A stretch of DNA of 64,000 nucleotides from Ktedonobacter sp. SOSP1-85 (GCF_016587415.1 NZ_BNJI01000002.1:806001-870000); one strand, 5' to 3'; shown: positions 51,228-60,795, counted from the stretch's first letter. Program-made: numbers and translations. The notes: generated by a model from the letters alone, not told the origin.

Positions 51228-53054
51228 ATGACAAAGTATATCGATCTATCTGGTCAGCAACTTGGTGATTACCGCCTGTCTCGCTGGCTTGGCGGAGGGC
51301 AGACCAGCGATGTCTATCTTGGGCAGCACGTTGAGAACCAGCCCGAGGTCGCGCTGAAAGTATTTAATGTCAATCTCGCGAAAGAGGAAGATCAGAAGGC
51401 TTTTCTCGACGAGGTACAGGCGCTAAAACTGGAACATCCCCATCTCATGCCGCTATTAGATCGTGGTATTGGTAGAGATCCTGTGTCGTTGCCGTTCCTG
51501 GTAATGGAGTATGCGCCACATGGTACCTTGCGTAATCGGCACACCAGAGGTTTGCAGCTATCGCTTGAAGAGGTTTTGCGTTATATCACACCTCTTGCCT
51601 CGGCTTTACAGTATGCACATGACCAGTGTGTGGTACATGGCAATATCAAACCAGGAAACATACTGTTTGATGCCGATGACAAGGTCTTGCTCAGTGATTT
51701 TAAACTTGCTACTTTGATCGATAATGCTACATATCTTAATGTGCTGGATGCCAAACAGGATACTATCTCCTACTCTGTGTATACAGCCCCCGAACAGCGT
51801 ACTGGTGTGGCTGGTCCCGCCAGCGATCAATTCGTGCTCGGTGTCATGGTCTATGAATGGCTTTGTGGCAAGTCGCCATTCCAGGGCGTGTTAGATGAGG
51901 GCGTGCCTCCGTCTCTGCGTGCGCTGGCCCCTCGCCTCTCCGTGGAGGTAGAGCAGGTCGTGCAGCGAGCACTTGCCAGTGACCCGCAAAAGCGTTTCGC
52001 GAGCGTGCAGGAGTTTGCCGCTGCGCTACAATTAGCCAGCCAGGATGAGCACACGCTTGAGCCTGTTGTATCTACTGGGGCGACGATCATAATAACTGAA
52101 GACATCGACCCCTATGAATCTATGTCAGTAACCACTAACCAGGAGAACGGTGTTTCTGCCGATGAGAGCATTTCTCTCCAGGAGCCGACACAAACGGAAG
52201 ATGTCTCCCAGGAGAGCAGAACACTTATACCTACCGAGCTTGCTTCCAATACCCTGAAGCTCGCAACATACCCAGAAGCATCCATTGCGGGGCACACTGG
52301 TAAGGGTAGTAAGAAGCACTACTTCGCGCTTGCCAGTATCGGGCTGGTGATGCTGATATTGCTGGGCAGCGTTCTAGTGGCGGGTTCTGTTGTTGGCATA
52401 CAGGCTTTCGCTGTGCCCATAGGTTTATTACAGAATCAACTTGCAACAGGAGGAGCATCTCTTGTCAGCGACCGTCAGGGTGCTCCTGATAGCACAGCCA
52501 CGCCCAGCAATTCCCTTACGCCAGCTTCGAAGAATAACTCTAACACCAACAATCATTCGCAGGCTACATCTACCTCGACCTCTACGACGCAGCCTTCGCC
52601 CACGCCAACCTCTACAACAAAAAATACTTCCCCACCGGCCCCCAAACCTACACCTACGCCCAAACCTATAATCGCGGCAGTTGATGGCAAGAATCCGACC
52701 ACGTACACCGTTAATGGGCAAACGTGTGATCAGACACTCTCAAACTCACATTCAAGGCATGTCACGTTAGGAGGCGTGGGCGCTACAATCTATTTCCGCT
52801 TTAGCGTCACATGTCATGCTGCCTGGGCCAAGATCGTCTTCGATAAGGCTCTCCCCTCAGGTAAATATGGGAATGCCAAAATTGTGCGCATAAATGATGG
52901 CAAGGCCTTTACCTGCGATACTGGTGGCAACAAGTATGTCGCGCCGGGACAGACCTCCTGCTATACCGGTATGGTTCAGGATAATGCCAGCGAGACCGCC
53001 TCAGCCTATGGCAGTTATCTGTCTAGCTGGTCCTCCCAGTTAGGTCCGTACTAG
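51228..53054 (+). CDS. Predicted pseudokinase (Hanks type) with DUF2690-like extracellular domain
   Basis: About 608 residues from ATG 51228. Residues about 8-265 are a Ser/Thr kinase fold with the glycine loop LGGGQTSDVYLG and the VALKVF lysine. The catalytic loop reads VVHGNIKPGNIL, so HRD is HGN and the catalytic Asp is Asn; the DFG motif is DFK. It is therefore predicted to bind but hardly phosphorylate. A membrane segment (about 370-398) is followed by a Ser/Thr/Pro-rich stalk and an outer domain with four cysteines (NGQTCDQTLSNSHS, FRFSVTCHAAWAKIVFD) resembling DUF2690, which often caps actinobacterial kinases or HTH proteins. Likely a receptor or scaffold working with other kinases. 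Confidence 0.88.
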   Translation: MTKYIDLSGQQLGDYRLSRWLGGGQTSDVYLGQHVENQPEVALKVFNVNLAKEEDQKAFLDEVQALKLEHPHLMPLLDRGIGRDPVSLPFLVMEYAPHGTLRNRHTRGLQLSLEEVLRYITPLASALQYAHDQCVVHGNIKPGNILFDADDKVLLSDFKLATLIDNATYLNVLDAKQDTISYSVYTAPEQRTGVAGPASDQFVLGVMVYEWLCGKSPFQGVLDEGVPPSLRALAPRLSVEVEQVVQRALASDPQKRFASVQEFAAALQLASQDEHTLEPVVSTGATIIITEDIDPYESMSVTTNQENGVSADESISLQEPTQTEDVSQESRTLIPTELASNTLKLATYPEASIAGHTGKGSKKHYFALASIGLVMLILLGSVLVAGSVVGIQAFAVPIGLLQNQLATGGASLVSDRQGAPDSTATPSNSLTPASKNNSNTNNHSQATSTSTSTTQPSPTPTSTTKNTSPPAPKPTPTPKPIIAAVDGKNPTTYTVNGQTCDQTLSNSHSRHVTLGGVGATIYFRFSVTCHAAWAKIVFDKALPSGKYGNAKIVRINDGKAFTCDTGGNKYVAPGQTSCYTGMVQDNASETASAYGSYLSSWSSQLGPY

Positions 53055-53104
53055 ATGAAAGGCACACGAGAGGACGGAGCGTCAGGCATGAAACTTCATG
53101 CCTC

Positions 53105-53926
53105 TCATGAACAAGCGCACTTCATTTTCCAGGTGGAAATAATTTGCTGGAGTTGACCGTGTAAGGCTGGGGGAGCCGCGCAAAAACTAAACATTTCTGT
53201 CGCTTTCGTCAAAGGATGTCTGTAATCGATGGGCTGGCCAAAAAAATCGGTATAGAGAACTCCTGCTTCCTCAAGCAGGATCTGCTGTGCCACATTGTCC
53301 CAAATTTTACAATTCTGATAAAGAAATCCTCCATACACTCCTTTCACTACCATTGCGGCATCAAAAACGCTACTGCTTGTTTGTACGCCTCTGCATGCTA
53401 AGATGATTTCTGCTAATAGTTCGCATTCTTTTCTCGTTCTGTTTGGATCTTCTTGATGCCGCTCTACTCCATAGGCAACCAGGGCTGAAAGCAATTCCTT
53501 CTGATCTTGCACCCGCACACGTTGCTGATTACAGTACGCCCCCTTTCCTCTCTCAGCAGTATAGATTTCGTGGAAAGCAGGAAGCGCGAAACCACCAGCG
53601 ATGGGTTCGTGGTCTTTGAGGAGTCCTAGCATACAGCCATAGAGCGGGCTTGCCTGCGCAAAATTACTCGTTCCATCAATAGGATCAATGACCCAGGTGT
53701 AGGGTGAGTGCTTGTCAACGATACCCGTCTCTTCATCAAGAATATTGTGGGTTGGATAGGTTCGTTTGATCTCTTCGCTTATCATCCTTCCTATCTCTAT
53801 ATCAGCCTCAGTGACCACCTGGCTTGTGTCGCCGTCCTTTATTGCTGGTGTGACGCTTCCAAAATGGTCACGCGCTATTTGGGAAGCGTCTGCGAGCGTC
53901 TTCATGAGAAACAGTTGGTAATCCAT
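53105..53926 (-). CDS. Inositol monophosphatase family protein
   Basis: A 273-residue member of the IMPase/FBPase-like superfamily. Metal-binding motifs are NILDEETG, WVIDPIDGTSNF (the family signature) and a late IWDNVAQQILLEEAGVLYTD (WDxAA-like, with Asn for the usual first residues). It would hydrolyse inositol-1-phosphate, PAP or a sugar phosphate with Mg2+. Complete length. Convergent with the pseudokinase, 50 bases apart without a clear hairpin. Confidence 0.92.
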   Translation of the reverse strand: MDYQLFLMKTLADASQIARDHFGSVTPAIKDGDTSQVVTEADIEIGRMISEEIKRTYPTHNILDEETGIVDKHSPYTWVIDPIDGTSNFAQASPLYGCMLGLLKDHEPIAGGFALPAFHEIYTAERGKGAYCNQQRVRVQDQKELLSALVAYGVERHQEDPNRTRKECELLAEIILACRGVQTSSSVFDAAMVVKGVYGGFLYQNCKIWDNVAQQILLEEAGVLYTDFFGQPIDYRHPLTKATEMFSFCAAPPALHGQLQQIISTWKMKCACS

Positions 53927-54071
53927 CTATGTCTTTCCTTTCTATTCCCTCTGCGCCTCTGGTAAGCGTTGTCTCGCTCAACTGACCAACTGGTCAGTCT
54001 GCAAAGAAGAACGCAATTTACGCTCTACACGGGGTATACCAGATGGAGAGTGATTTCCCATTTACAATGGA

Positions 54072-55493
54072 TTAAAACATGGTATAGGTTTCCCATGCCT
54101 GAGCCAACTTTCTCATTCCCTCCCGGAGCGTCTCTTCATCGAAAAGAAAGGGCAAACGGATATATGCCTGGTGGGAATTATCGACTGAGAACAGTGTTCC
54201 TGGGCTGATCACGACTCCATGGCGAAGCGCGGCTTGAGCAAACTCAAGCGCGTTGCCGTCTGGCAATCGAAGCCAGAGAAAATATCCTCCCTCAGGTGGT
54301 CGCCAGGTCCATGTGGGGAATGATGTGGAAACGAGCTCCGTGATGAGTTTGAGCTTCTGTTGCAATTCATTTTGACGAGCTCGCCGAAGAGAATCAAGGT
54401 GCTGGAGAACCTGTAACGCCAGTGCTTGAGAGATCAAACCAGTGCCTAAATCACTGGTCTCTTTGAGATGGGTGAGCCGTTCGATGATTGGCTCAGGCCC
54501 ACGTACCCATCCAATTCGTAATCCCGCCCAAAAGAGCTTGTTGAGGGACCCGACGGAGAGGATCGTTGCCTTCTGTTCATAGGCGGCAATGGGAGGAGGG
54601 CTTTCTTGTTCCAGCAAGACATCAGCAAAGGTCAGATCCTCCAGCACGGGTAATTTCGCCTCCTTTGACAGTTGAGCGATGTCCTGCCGAACGCTGAAAG
54701 GCATCAACATGCCAGTTGGATTCTGAAAGGTAGGAGAGACGACCAGTAAGCGTGGGGAGGTTTCTCTCACCTGCTTGCGGAGCGTAAATCGATCGATACC
54801 GGTCACGTCCATCGCAAGCGGGATGAGTTGCGCTCTCAGCGCTCGTAGCACATCAATCGTCCCAAAGTAGGTGGGATTTTCGAGCAAGACGCGCTCTCCT
54901 CGTTGCAGATAGAGCGTGGCAATCAGCGAGATCGCTTGTTGGGCTCCAGTTGTCACCAGAATCTGTTCTGCCGATGTTGGTAGATTCCAGTGGTGATAGT
55001 AAGAGGCAAGAGCCTGGCGCAAAGGCCGCCAACCTTGAGGGGTGTACCCTCGTTGGGTCATCATTTGCTCGATGTCGGGGCCAGAAAGGTGAAACAGGGA
55101 AGCTGGCATTTCTGGGAGAGGGCCAGGAGTTCCCACAGAAAAATCGATGAGTTGCTCTTCTTGTGTTTGGGAAAGATGCCAGGGAGCCTTGAACGAAGCA
55201 GGAGGAACAGGTGAGGCATAGGTTCGACCGAATGGCAGTGAACAGACAAAGGCGCCGCTTCCCTGCCTGAGCTCAATCCAGTGCTCTTGCTCCAGAAGTC
55301 GATAGGCCGCAACCACCGTGCTTCGGCTGACCGCCAGCGCTTCAGCCAGTACACGTTCGGCAGGCAGTCGTGCTCCTGGTGCAATATCCCCGCGCAGAAT
55401 GAGCGTGTGGAGAGCGGAGGTCAGACGACGATACAATGGTCTCTGTCTCGTCGTCCAGGGACCAAGAAGATGTACAAACTGCTGACTATCCAC
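54072..55493 (-). CDS. MocR/PdxR-type GntR regulator with aminotransferase domain
   Basis: A 473-residue protein with a GntR winged helix (RLTSALHTLILRGDIAPGARLPAERVLAEALAVSRSTVVAAYRLLE) followed by a fold-type I aminotransferase (TTGAQQAISLIATLYL, ENPTYFGTID, FQNPTGMLM, SVGSLNKLFWAGLRIGWVRGP with the PLP lysine). MocR proteins sense PLP or amino compounds and control adjacent genes. The start is GTG 55493, with no clear ribosome site. It is divergent from the FMN reductase-decarboxylase-PhzF operon, its probable target. Confidence 0.93.
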   Translation of the reverse strand: MDSQQFVHLLGPWTTRQRPLYRRLTSALHTLILRGDIAPGARLPAERVLAEALAVSRSTVVAAYRLLEQEHWIELRQGSGAFVCSLPFGRTYASPVPPASFKAPWHLSQTQEEQLIDFSVGTPGPLPEMPASLFHLSGPDIEQMMTQRGYTPQGWRPLRQALASYYHHWNLPTSAEQILVTTGAQQAISLIATLYLQRGERVLLENPTYFGTIDVLRALRAQLIPLAMDVTGIDRFTLRKQVRETSPRLLVVSPTFQNPTGMLMPFSVRQDIAQLSKEAKLPVLEDLTFADVLLEQESPPPIAAYEQKATILSVGSLNKLFWAGLRIGWVRGPEPIIERLTHLKETSDLGTGLISQALALQVLQHLDSLRRARQNELQQKLKLITELVSTSFPTWTWRPPEGGYFLWLRLPDGNALEFAQAALRHGVVISPGTLFSVDNSHQAYIRLPFLFDEETLREGMRKLAQAWETYTMF

Positions 55494-55631
55494 TTTTCAT
55501 ACCAATCATATTTGAATTGGATCTATTTTTTCGATCTATTCTCTTTTATATTGGATAGCAAGAGAGCTTGTCAAGAGCGCAGCGGTTCTCTTCAGGATAA
55601 GTTTACCCGCATTCTTCTTTCTGGAGGACAC
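55494..55631. promoter_or_regulatory. MocR control region
   Basis: Contains CCAAT-N9-ATTGG (55502-55520) and a direct repeat of ATTGGAT (55516-55522 and 55550-55556, 34 bases apart). MocR proteins bind direct or mixed repeats in such divergent gaps. A ribosome site TGGAGGA precedes ATG 55632. Confidence 0.45.
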
Positions 55632-56270
55632 ATGACCATCACTATTCTTGGCCTGGGAGGGAGTCCACGTACCGGTTCTACCGCTACCCTGGCTCTGCAA
55701 ATCGCGCTGGACGGCGCAAGACAGGCAGGAGCACGAACCCACCTGATCGACCTGGCAACTTTGCGGCTACCTTTATTCGATGGGACCTATACTCTCGATG
55801 GGTATACTCCTGCGGAACGCAAGGTGATTACGACACTGTTCGATGCAGTCTATGAGGCACAGGGGTTCATCCTGGCCTCCCCGGTCTATCACAACGCCAT
55901 CAGTGGCTCGCTCAAGAATGCCCTGGACTTTCTGGAGTTGTTGTACACGACACACGCATCGGGGATGAAAGGGAAGGTAGCCGGGATCATAGCAGCACAG
56001 GGTGGCACCTCCGGCTCGGGCATGAATACCCTCACTACTATGTTGCTGGCGGCCCGTGCTATGGGTGCCTGGGTCGCGCCTACGATGGTTGCTATTCCCG
56101 GCAGCCGTAAGGCCTTCGATGGAGCCGGGCTGGCTCAGAATCCCACCGTCGATCAGAGGTTACTCCGGCTGGGAGCCGAGGTGGCACGGGCAAGCGCGAT
56201 GTTTGCCGCGCATTGGATCGTTGAGGAACACTCCCAACGGACTTTTCACCAGGCTCTCATGAAGGAATAG
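55632..56270 (+). CDS. NADPH-dependent FMN reductase-like flavoprotein
   Basis: A 212-residue flavodoxin-like protein from ATG 55632 (GGAGG upstream). The FMN phosphate loop is GGSPRTGSTATLAL and the second site SPVYHNAISGSLKNALDFLELL; QGGTSGSGMNTL is the late flavin loop. It reduces FMN or quinones with NAD(P)H. First gene of a three-gene operon under the divergent MocR; 14 bases separate it from the PLP decarboxylase. Upstream in-frame codons overlap the regulator and are not part of the gene. Confidence 0.9.
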   Translation: MTITILGLGGSPRTGSTATLALQIALDGARQAGARTHLIDLATLRLPLFDGTYTLDGYTPAERKVITTLFDAVYEAQGFILASPVYHNAISGSLKNALDFLELLYTTHASGMKGKVAGIIAAQGGTSGSGMNTLTTMLLAARAMGAWVAPTMVAIPGSRKAFDGAGLAQNPTVDQRLLRLGAEVARASAMFAAHWIVEEHSQRTFHQALMKE

Positions 56271-56284
56271 AAAGGAACAATGAT

Positions 56285-57688
56285 ATGCGTTTCCATCAAG
56301 ATCGTGAGCAGCTAGAGCGTATTCTTGACGCTGCTCACAACGCCGCACTCCAGTTTCTGCACAGTCTCGCGGAACGTCCTGCTGGCCATACTCCCGAGCC
56401 TCTTCTACCCGATACATTACCAGAGGAAGGACTGGGGGCACAAGAAGCCCTCGCCTGCTTTCGCCGTAAATACGAGGCCCAACTTTCTGGATCAGCCGGA
56501 CCACGTTATCTAGGATTTGTGACCGGCGGAAGCACCCCGGCAGCCTTAGCAGGAGATTGGCTTGTCTCGTCCTATGATCAAAATGTGAGTAATGATGGAG
56601 ATTCCATTGCCACCACTGTGGAGCGCGAAACGCTTGCGTTGTTGCGTACCCTTTTTGCTCTGTCCGATGACTTTGATGGTGTCTTTGTATCCGGTGCGAC
56701 CCAGGCCAATTTGGTGGCTCTGGCGACCGCGCGTCAATGGGCTTTCCAGCGACTCGGGCACGATCCTTCAGAGGAGGGCTTATGGAATATGCCTCGTATC
56801 CCGGTCTTTGGCTGTGTTCCGCATGCCAGCATCCTCAAAGCCCTCTCGATCCTGGGGATGGGCCGGAAAGCCGTCGAATATGTGCCTTGTTTGCCGGGGA
56901 GACAGGCCATCGATCCTGCCGCCCTGGCTCAGCGTCTCGCTGCTGCTGGCGGTAAACCTGCCATTGTGATCGCCAGTGCTGGAGAAGTGAATACAGGTGA
57001 CTTCGATGACCTGGAAACGTTGGCCTCGCTGTGTCAGACCTATGGCGCGTGGTTGCATGTGGATGGCGCCTTTGGACTCTTTGCCGCCTGTGATCCCTCC
57101 CGATCCCATCTACTGCGTGGTTTGAATGCGGCTGATTCGATCACTACCGATGGGCACAAGTGGCTGAATGTCCCCTACGACTCAGGCCTCATCTTTACCC
57201 GCCATGTCGCGTTACAAGAACAAGTCTTCAAGGCCGTTGCCGCTTATTTGGGAGCAGGTCCAGACTTATTGCACCGCACGCCTGAGAACTCTCGCCGCTT
57301 CCGCGCGCTCCCTGCATGGATGACATTGATGGCCTATGGTCGTTCCGGCTATCAAGCGCTGGTCGCACAATCTTGTCTTTTCGCCCAGACACTGGGACAA
57401 AGCATCGAGCAATCCACACACTTTGAGCTCTTAGCCCCGGTATCCCTCAATATTGTGTGCTTTGCTTTACGTAAAACAGATGCAGATCAGCGTGATCGAT
57501 TCTTAGAAGCACTGAAACGCGATGGTGAGGCGATGCTCACGCCCACCCTTTTTGCTGGCAAACCAGCGATACGTGCAGCATTTGTCAACTGGTCGACAAC
57601 CGAACGGGACGTACAACGAATGATTGAAGCATTAGAGCGTGGTGCCTTACAGATTACGTTCCACACCACAAACAGCAGAGAGGATTAG
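56285..57688 (+). CDS. PLP-dependent group II decarboxylase-like protein
   Basis: A 467-residue fold-type I enzyme. The pyridoxal lysine is in TTDGHKWLNVPYDSG near residue 300; upstream are GGSTPAALAGDWL, FVSGATQANLVAL, HASILKALSILGMG and ASAGEVNTGDFDDL with HVDGAFG (the Asp binding the pyridine N). Relatives decarboxylate aromatic amino acids, glutamate or diaminobutyrate, or act as aldolases or transaminases. It lies between the FMN reductase and PhzF genes, with one base separating it from phzF. Control by the divergent MocR fits an amino-acid substrate. Confidence 0.92.
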   Translation: MRFHQDREQLERILDAAHNAALQFLHSLAERPAGHTPEPLLPDTLPEEGLGAQEALACFRRKYEAQLSGSAGPRYLGFVTGGSTPAALAGDWLVSSYDQNVSNDGDSIATTVERETLALLRTLFALSDDFDGVFVSGATQANLVALATARQWAFQRLGHDPSEEGLWNMPRIPVFGCVPHASILKALSILGMGRKAVEYVPCLPGRQAIDPAALAQRLAAAGGKPAIVIASAGEVNTGDFDDLETLASLCQTYGAWLHVDGAFGLFAACDPSRSHLLRGLNAADSITTDGHKWLNVPYDSGLIFTRHVALQEQVFKAVAAYLGAGPDLLHRTPENSRRFRALPAWMTLMAYGRSGYQALVAQSCLFAQTLGQSIEQSTHFELLAPVSLNIVCFALRKTDADQRDRFLEALKRDGEAMLTPTLFAGKPAIRAAFVNWSTTERDVQRMIEALERGALQITFHTTNSRED

Positions 57689-57689
57689 T

Positions 57690-58598
57690 ATGGATATCCA
57701 ACATCTTGCCTATCATCATGTCGATGTGTTCAGTGCTCGACCGTTTACTGGCAATAGCTTGACCGTCCTTCCAGAAGGCGACAGCCTGAGTAGCGAGCAG
57801 ATGCTGTGCATTACCCAGGAGATGCACCATTTCGAGTCGATTTTCCTCTTTCCGACGAAGGAAGGAAACATCATTAGAGCGCGGGTTTTTGATCTGCATG
57901 AAGAGCTTGATTTTGCTGGCCATCCTCTGTTAGGAGCGGCAAGTGTCTTGCACGCGCTGTGTGGCGCATCAGGAACGCGCACATGGAGCTTCGTGCTGAA
58001 GCAAAAAACGGTGCAGGTGACAACTGAGCAAAACGGGAAGCACTATCGGGCGCTGCTAGACCAGGGCCAGCCCAAATTTCTCAATGAAGTGGCGCAGAAA
58101 GACACTGGTGAATTGCTCTCGGCCCTGAATCTTGTGCCGGATGATCTCTATGCCCATCTTCCATTAGAGGTTGTTAGTACCGGACTGCGCTACCTGATTG
58201 TACCCATTAAACAAGGGCTGGAACGCGCCCGCATCGTTTATCCCACGTTTGAGAGCCTCCTGGCTCAGGTGGGCGCGCAATTTGCCTACGTCCTCGATAT
58301 TCCAACGCGAGAAGGTAGACATTGGAATAACGATGGCTTGCTGGAAGATGTTGCGACAGGGAGCGCCGCTGGGACAGTTGGTGCATACCTGGCGAAACAC
58401 GCTTACATCCAGCCTGGACAGGAGTATCTTCTGCAACAGGGGCGCTTTACAGGGAGGCCCAGTCAGATGCGTATTCGTGTCGAGGGGCAACCGCATGATG
58501 TGCGGTCGGTGTTGGTAGGCGGTGATGTCTCACTAGTCGGACAGGGAATATTGCACGCCCTCCCAGACGAACGGTCCTTTGTGAGCCTACAGCCTTAG
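57690..58598 (+). CDS. PhzF-family isomerase/epimerase
   Basis: A 302-residue PhzF-like protein from ATG 57690 (MDIQHLAYHHVDVFSARPFTGN). The two-lobed diaminopimelate-epimerase-like fold shows the N-terminal catalytic acid (HHFESIFLFP), DFAGHPLLGAASVL and a late EDVATGSAAGTVGAYL. No phenazine genes are around, so it is one of the many PhzF homologues of unknown substrate; linkage to a PLP decarboxylase suggests an amino-acid derivative. Last gene of the MocR-linked operon. Confidence 0.93.
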   Translation: MDIQHLAYHHVDVFSARPFTGNSLTVLPEGDSLSSEQMLCITQEMHHFESIFLFPTKEGNIIRARVFDLHEELDFAGHPLLGAASVLHALCGASGTRTWSFVLKQKTVQVTTEQNGKHYRALLDQGQPKFLNEVAQKDTGELLSALNLVPDDLYAHLPLEVVSTGLRYLIVPIKQGLERARIVYPTFESLLAQVGAQFAYVLDIPTREGRHWNNDGLLEDVATGSAAGTVGAYLAKHAYIQPGQEYLLQQGRFTGRPSQMRIRVEGQPHDVRSVLVGGDVSLVGQGILHALPDERSFVSLQP

Positions 58599-58698
58599 AA
58601 GCTCTCGTTCTTTCAACACAACGCGCCCATCGAGCAGCCGCGCGCCTTTGCCACTTCAAGCGTCGTCTCGCCTCTCTTCCTCATTTACCACTGTAGAA

Positions 58699-59166
58699 CT
58701 AAGCAGGGCGGACAGGGGCGAGTATCTCGATGTGCTCCTGGCAATGGTCCAGAACATCTTTCGTGCGGTCGTACATATAATTGCCTGGCTGGTAGAACGT
58801 ATCGTCGAACTTCCTGAGCTGTTCGAGATTACGCTGGTATGCCTGCCGCAACATGTTACAGACGGTTTCCAGTGATTGGTTTCCAATCATCGTGACAATC
58901 ATGGCGTTGATCGCGTCGTTCATAACGGTTTGCCGAGTTCCTTCCTCGTCATCCAGAGGGACCATGCCAGCAACAATATGCGGTAGCCACTCCGTTGACA
59001 TGATCTCCCAACCTGCCAGGTGCGCGACGGTCTCGCGTGGCCCCCACGTGCCTTCTTTGGGTACGATACCACGCCGTGCCGCATCAGTAGCGGTCTCTAT
59101 GACTTGCTCGTAGGCATTTGCGAACTTTTGTAGAAGCTGCTCCTTTGTCAGGATTTCCTCTGACAT
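58699..59166 (-). CDS. DinB-family (ClbS/DfsB-like) protein
   Basis: A 155-residue four-helix-bundle protein: LTKEQLLQKFANAYEQVIE, WGPRETVAHLAGWEIMSTEWLP with a metal His, and DHCQEHIEIL with the other two. The opening and the GPRETVAHLAGWE block resemble ClbS/DfsB proteins, some of which are hydrolases protecting against colibactin-like genotoxins, but most DinB members have unknown thiol-transfer or protective roles. Convergent with phzF, an IS110 element follows upstream of its start. Confidence 0.88.
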   Translation of the reverse strand: MSEEILTKEQLLQKFANAYEQVIETATDAARRGIVPKEGTWGPRETVAHLAGWEIMSTEWLPHIVAGMVPLDDEEGTRQTVMNDAINAMIVTMIGNQSLETVCNMLRQAYQRNLEQLRKFDDTFYQPGNYMYDRTKDVLDHCQEHIEILAPVRPA

Positions 59167-59199
59167 GTTTTCCTTTTACAGTAAACTACTAACAGGCCT

Positions 59200-59425
59200 T
59201 CTCGACACAAGGCCACAGCAAGCAGTACACTTGCTGGTATGAACGCTCGAATCTGGAAGGCGAAAGACTCCTCTCACCATGTGGGCTTGACCAATTAAGA
59301 AAGATCGCTCTTCGCCTTCCTGGGTTCCTGGGAAACGAATCATTGGAGAGTCGCGCCGTGAGCGCCGCAGTAAAAGGACCCTCTCGCCTCACCAGGAACC
59401 GTTGTTTCAGCAGGAGGACCTGCTC
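59200..59425 (+). ncRNA. Candidate bridge RNA region of the IS110 element
   Basis: The left non-coding region can fold into two large stem-loops: GGAAGGCGAA (59255-59264) with TTCGCCTTCC (59311-59320), and GGTTCCTGG (59323-59331) with CCAGGAACC (59392-59400), the latter enclosing GAGAG/CTCTC (59346-59350, 59381-59385). IS110-group elements encode a bridge RNA with target- and donor-binding loops just upstream of the transposase gene, so place and shape fit. Loop pairing to ends was not tested. Confidence 0.45.
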
Positions 59426-60641
59426 ATGTGGTTTGCAGGAATCGATTGGGCAGATACCCATCACGACATTCTCGTCCTCGATGAACGAGGGCAAAAGCTC
59501 GCCTCGTTTCGAATCATGCACACGCCAAAAGGACTCGACGAATTGACCAGCCGACTGACAGCCATTTGTGGTCCAGAGCACAAGGCGGAGCTGGCGTGCC
59601 TGATCGAGACCAATCATGGATTGCTGATTACACACTTGTTGGAAGCTGGTTTTGCCGTCTATCCGGTCAACCCCAAAACGGTGGATCGCAAACGCTCGGC
59701 ATCGGGAGCCAAAACGGACCAGATTGATGCCTATCTGCTGGCGAAACACGGCAGATCGGAGGTGGCTGATCTGAGACGACTGGAACCCGATAGCCCCTTG
59801 ATTGCCGAACTCAAAGTCTTGACACGCGATCAAGATGGCTTGATCCAGATGCAAACCCGTCTGGTCAATCAACTCACCGCCTGTCTCAAAGCGTACTACC
59901 CGGTTGCGCTCACCCTTTTTACCAAGGTGCAACAACCTTCGACCTTGCAGTTCTTGCTCACCTATCCGACCCCGCAGGAGGCGATGAATGCTTCGTGTGA
60001 AGAGATTGCTGAGCTGTTGAAAAGCACTGGGCATCCAACGCCAAAGAAGACCGCGGCCTCGATTGTGCACCAGATGCATCAGCCCCAGTTGACTGCCGAT
60101 GAAGTGATGGGCAGGACCCGCATCGCGCTTGTTGATCGCTCTGATCCGCCAATTGCAGCCCGTGATGAAAGAGATTGCCGCCTATGATCAGGAGATCGAG
60201 CGCCTTTTTTTGATGCATGCTGACAGTCATCTCTTTCGCACGCTGCCTCGTGCAGGCAAGCGGATTGCCCCACGACTGTTGGCAGAAATCGGGGATGATC
60301 GCTCGCGCTATGCGGATGCTGCCAGTTTGCAAGCCTTGGCTGGTACCTCGCCGGTGCCCTATGAAAGTGGCAACTATGCCAAAGCGCATCGGCGCTATGC
60401 CTGCATCAAGCCGTTGCGCAACGTGCTGCAGCAGTTTGCCTGGCAAAGCACTCAGACCGAAGCTTGGGCCAGCGAGTACTATGAGCGCAAACGTCGGGAA
60501 GGCAAAAGCCACAGCGTCGCTGTCCGCGCGCTGGCCAATGTCTGGGGACGCATTCTCTTTGCGCTGTGGCTCAAAAGAGAAGCCTACCAGCCTACGATCT
60601 TTGAACACGCCAGACGCCTGCATGCGCCTCGTGCGGCGTGA
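59426..60641 (+). pseudogene. IS110 transposase with one frameshift
   Basis: From ATG 59426 (AGGAGG upstream): the DEDD RuvC-like domain (FAGIDWADTHHDILVL, ETNHGLL, SGAKTDQIDAYLLA) is in one frame up to about 60127, then the sequence continues one base out (LIALIRQLQPVMKEIAAYDQEIE) into the Transposase_20 domain (FRTLPRAGKRIAPRLLAEIGD, ALAGTSPVPYESGNY, RNVLQQFAWQS) with its conserved serine, ending at 60641. A single-base deletion explains it. Full-length otherwise, so the loss looks recent. Confidence 0.85.
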
Positions 60642-60735
60642 GTGCTGAATCGACCACAGAAAAGCGAAGCGCTCTTCCTCCCAGGCAAAACAGGCGCCTG
60701 TTTTTTGCCTTTCAACTCGGCATGCCTTTTTTTGA

Positions 60736-60795
60736 CCACGCAAGCTCAGGCGTGTCAAGGAAAGCGCAGCGGCTTGACACGCCTGAGCGGCGTGG
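60736..60795. repeat. Strong hairpin at the right side of the IS110 element
   Basis: CTCAGGCGTGTCAAG (60745-60759) and CTTGACACGCCTGAG (60773-60787) are perfect, with an outer CCACGC/GCGTGG pair (60736-60741, 60790-60795). It might mark the right end of the element or an insertion target: some IS110/IS1111 relatives insert into such palindromes. The rest of 60796-61019 holds no gene I can support. Confidence 0.5.

Noticed and set aside
58599..58698. Possible short gene between phzF and the DinB gene
   Set aside because: Frames are Arg-rich in all readings with no start plus ribosome site.
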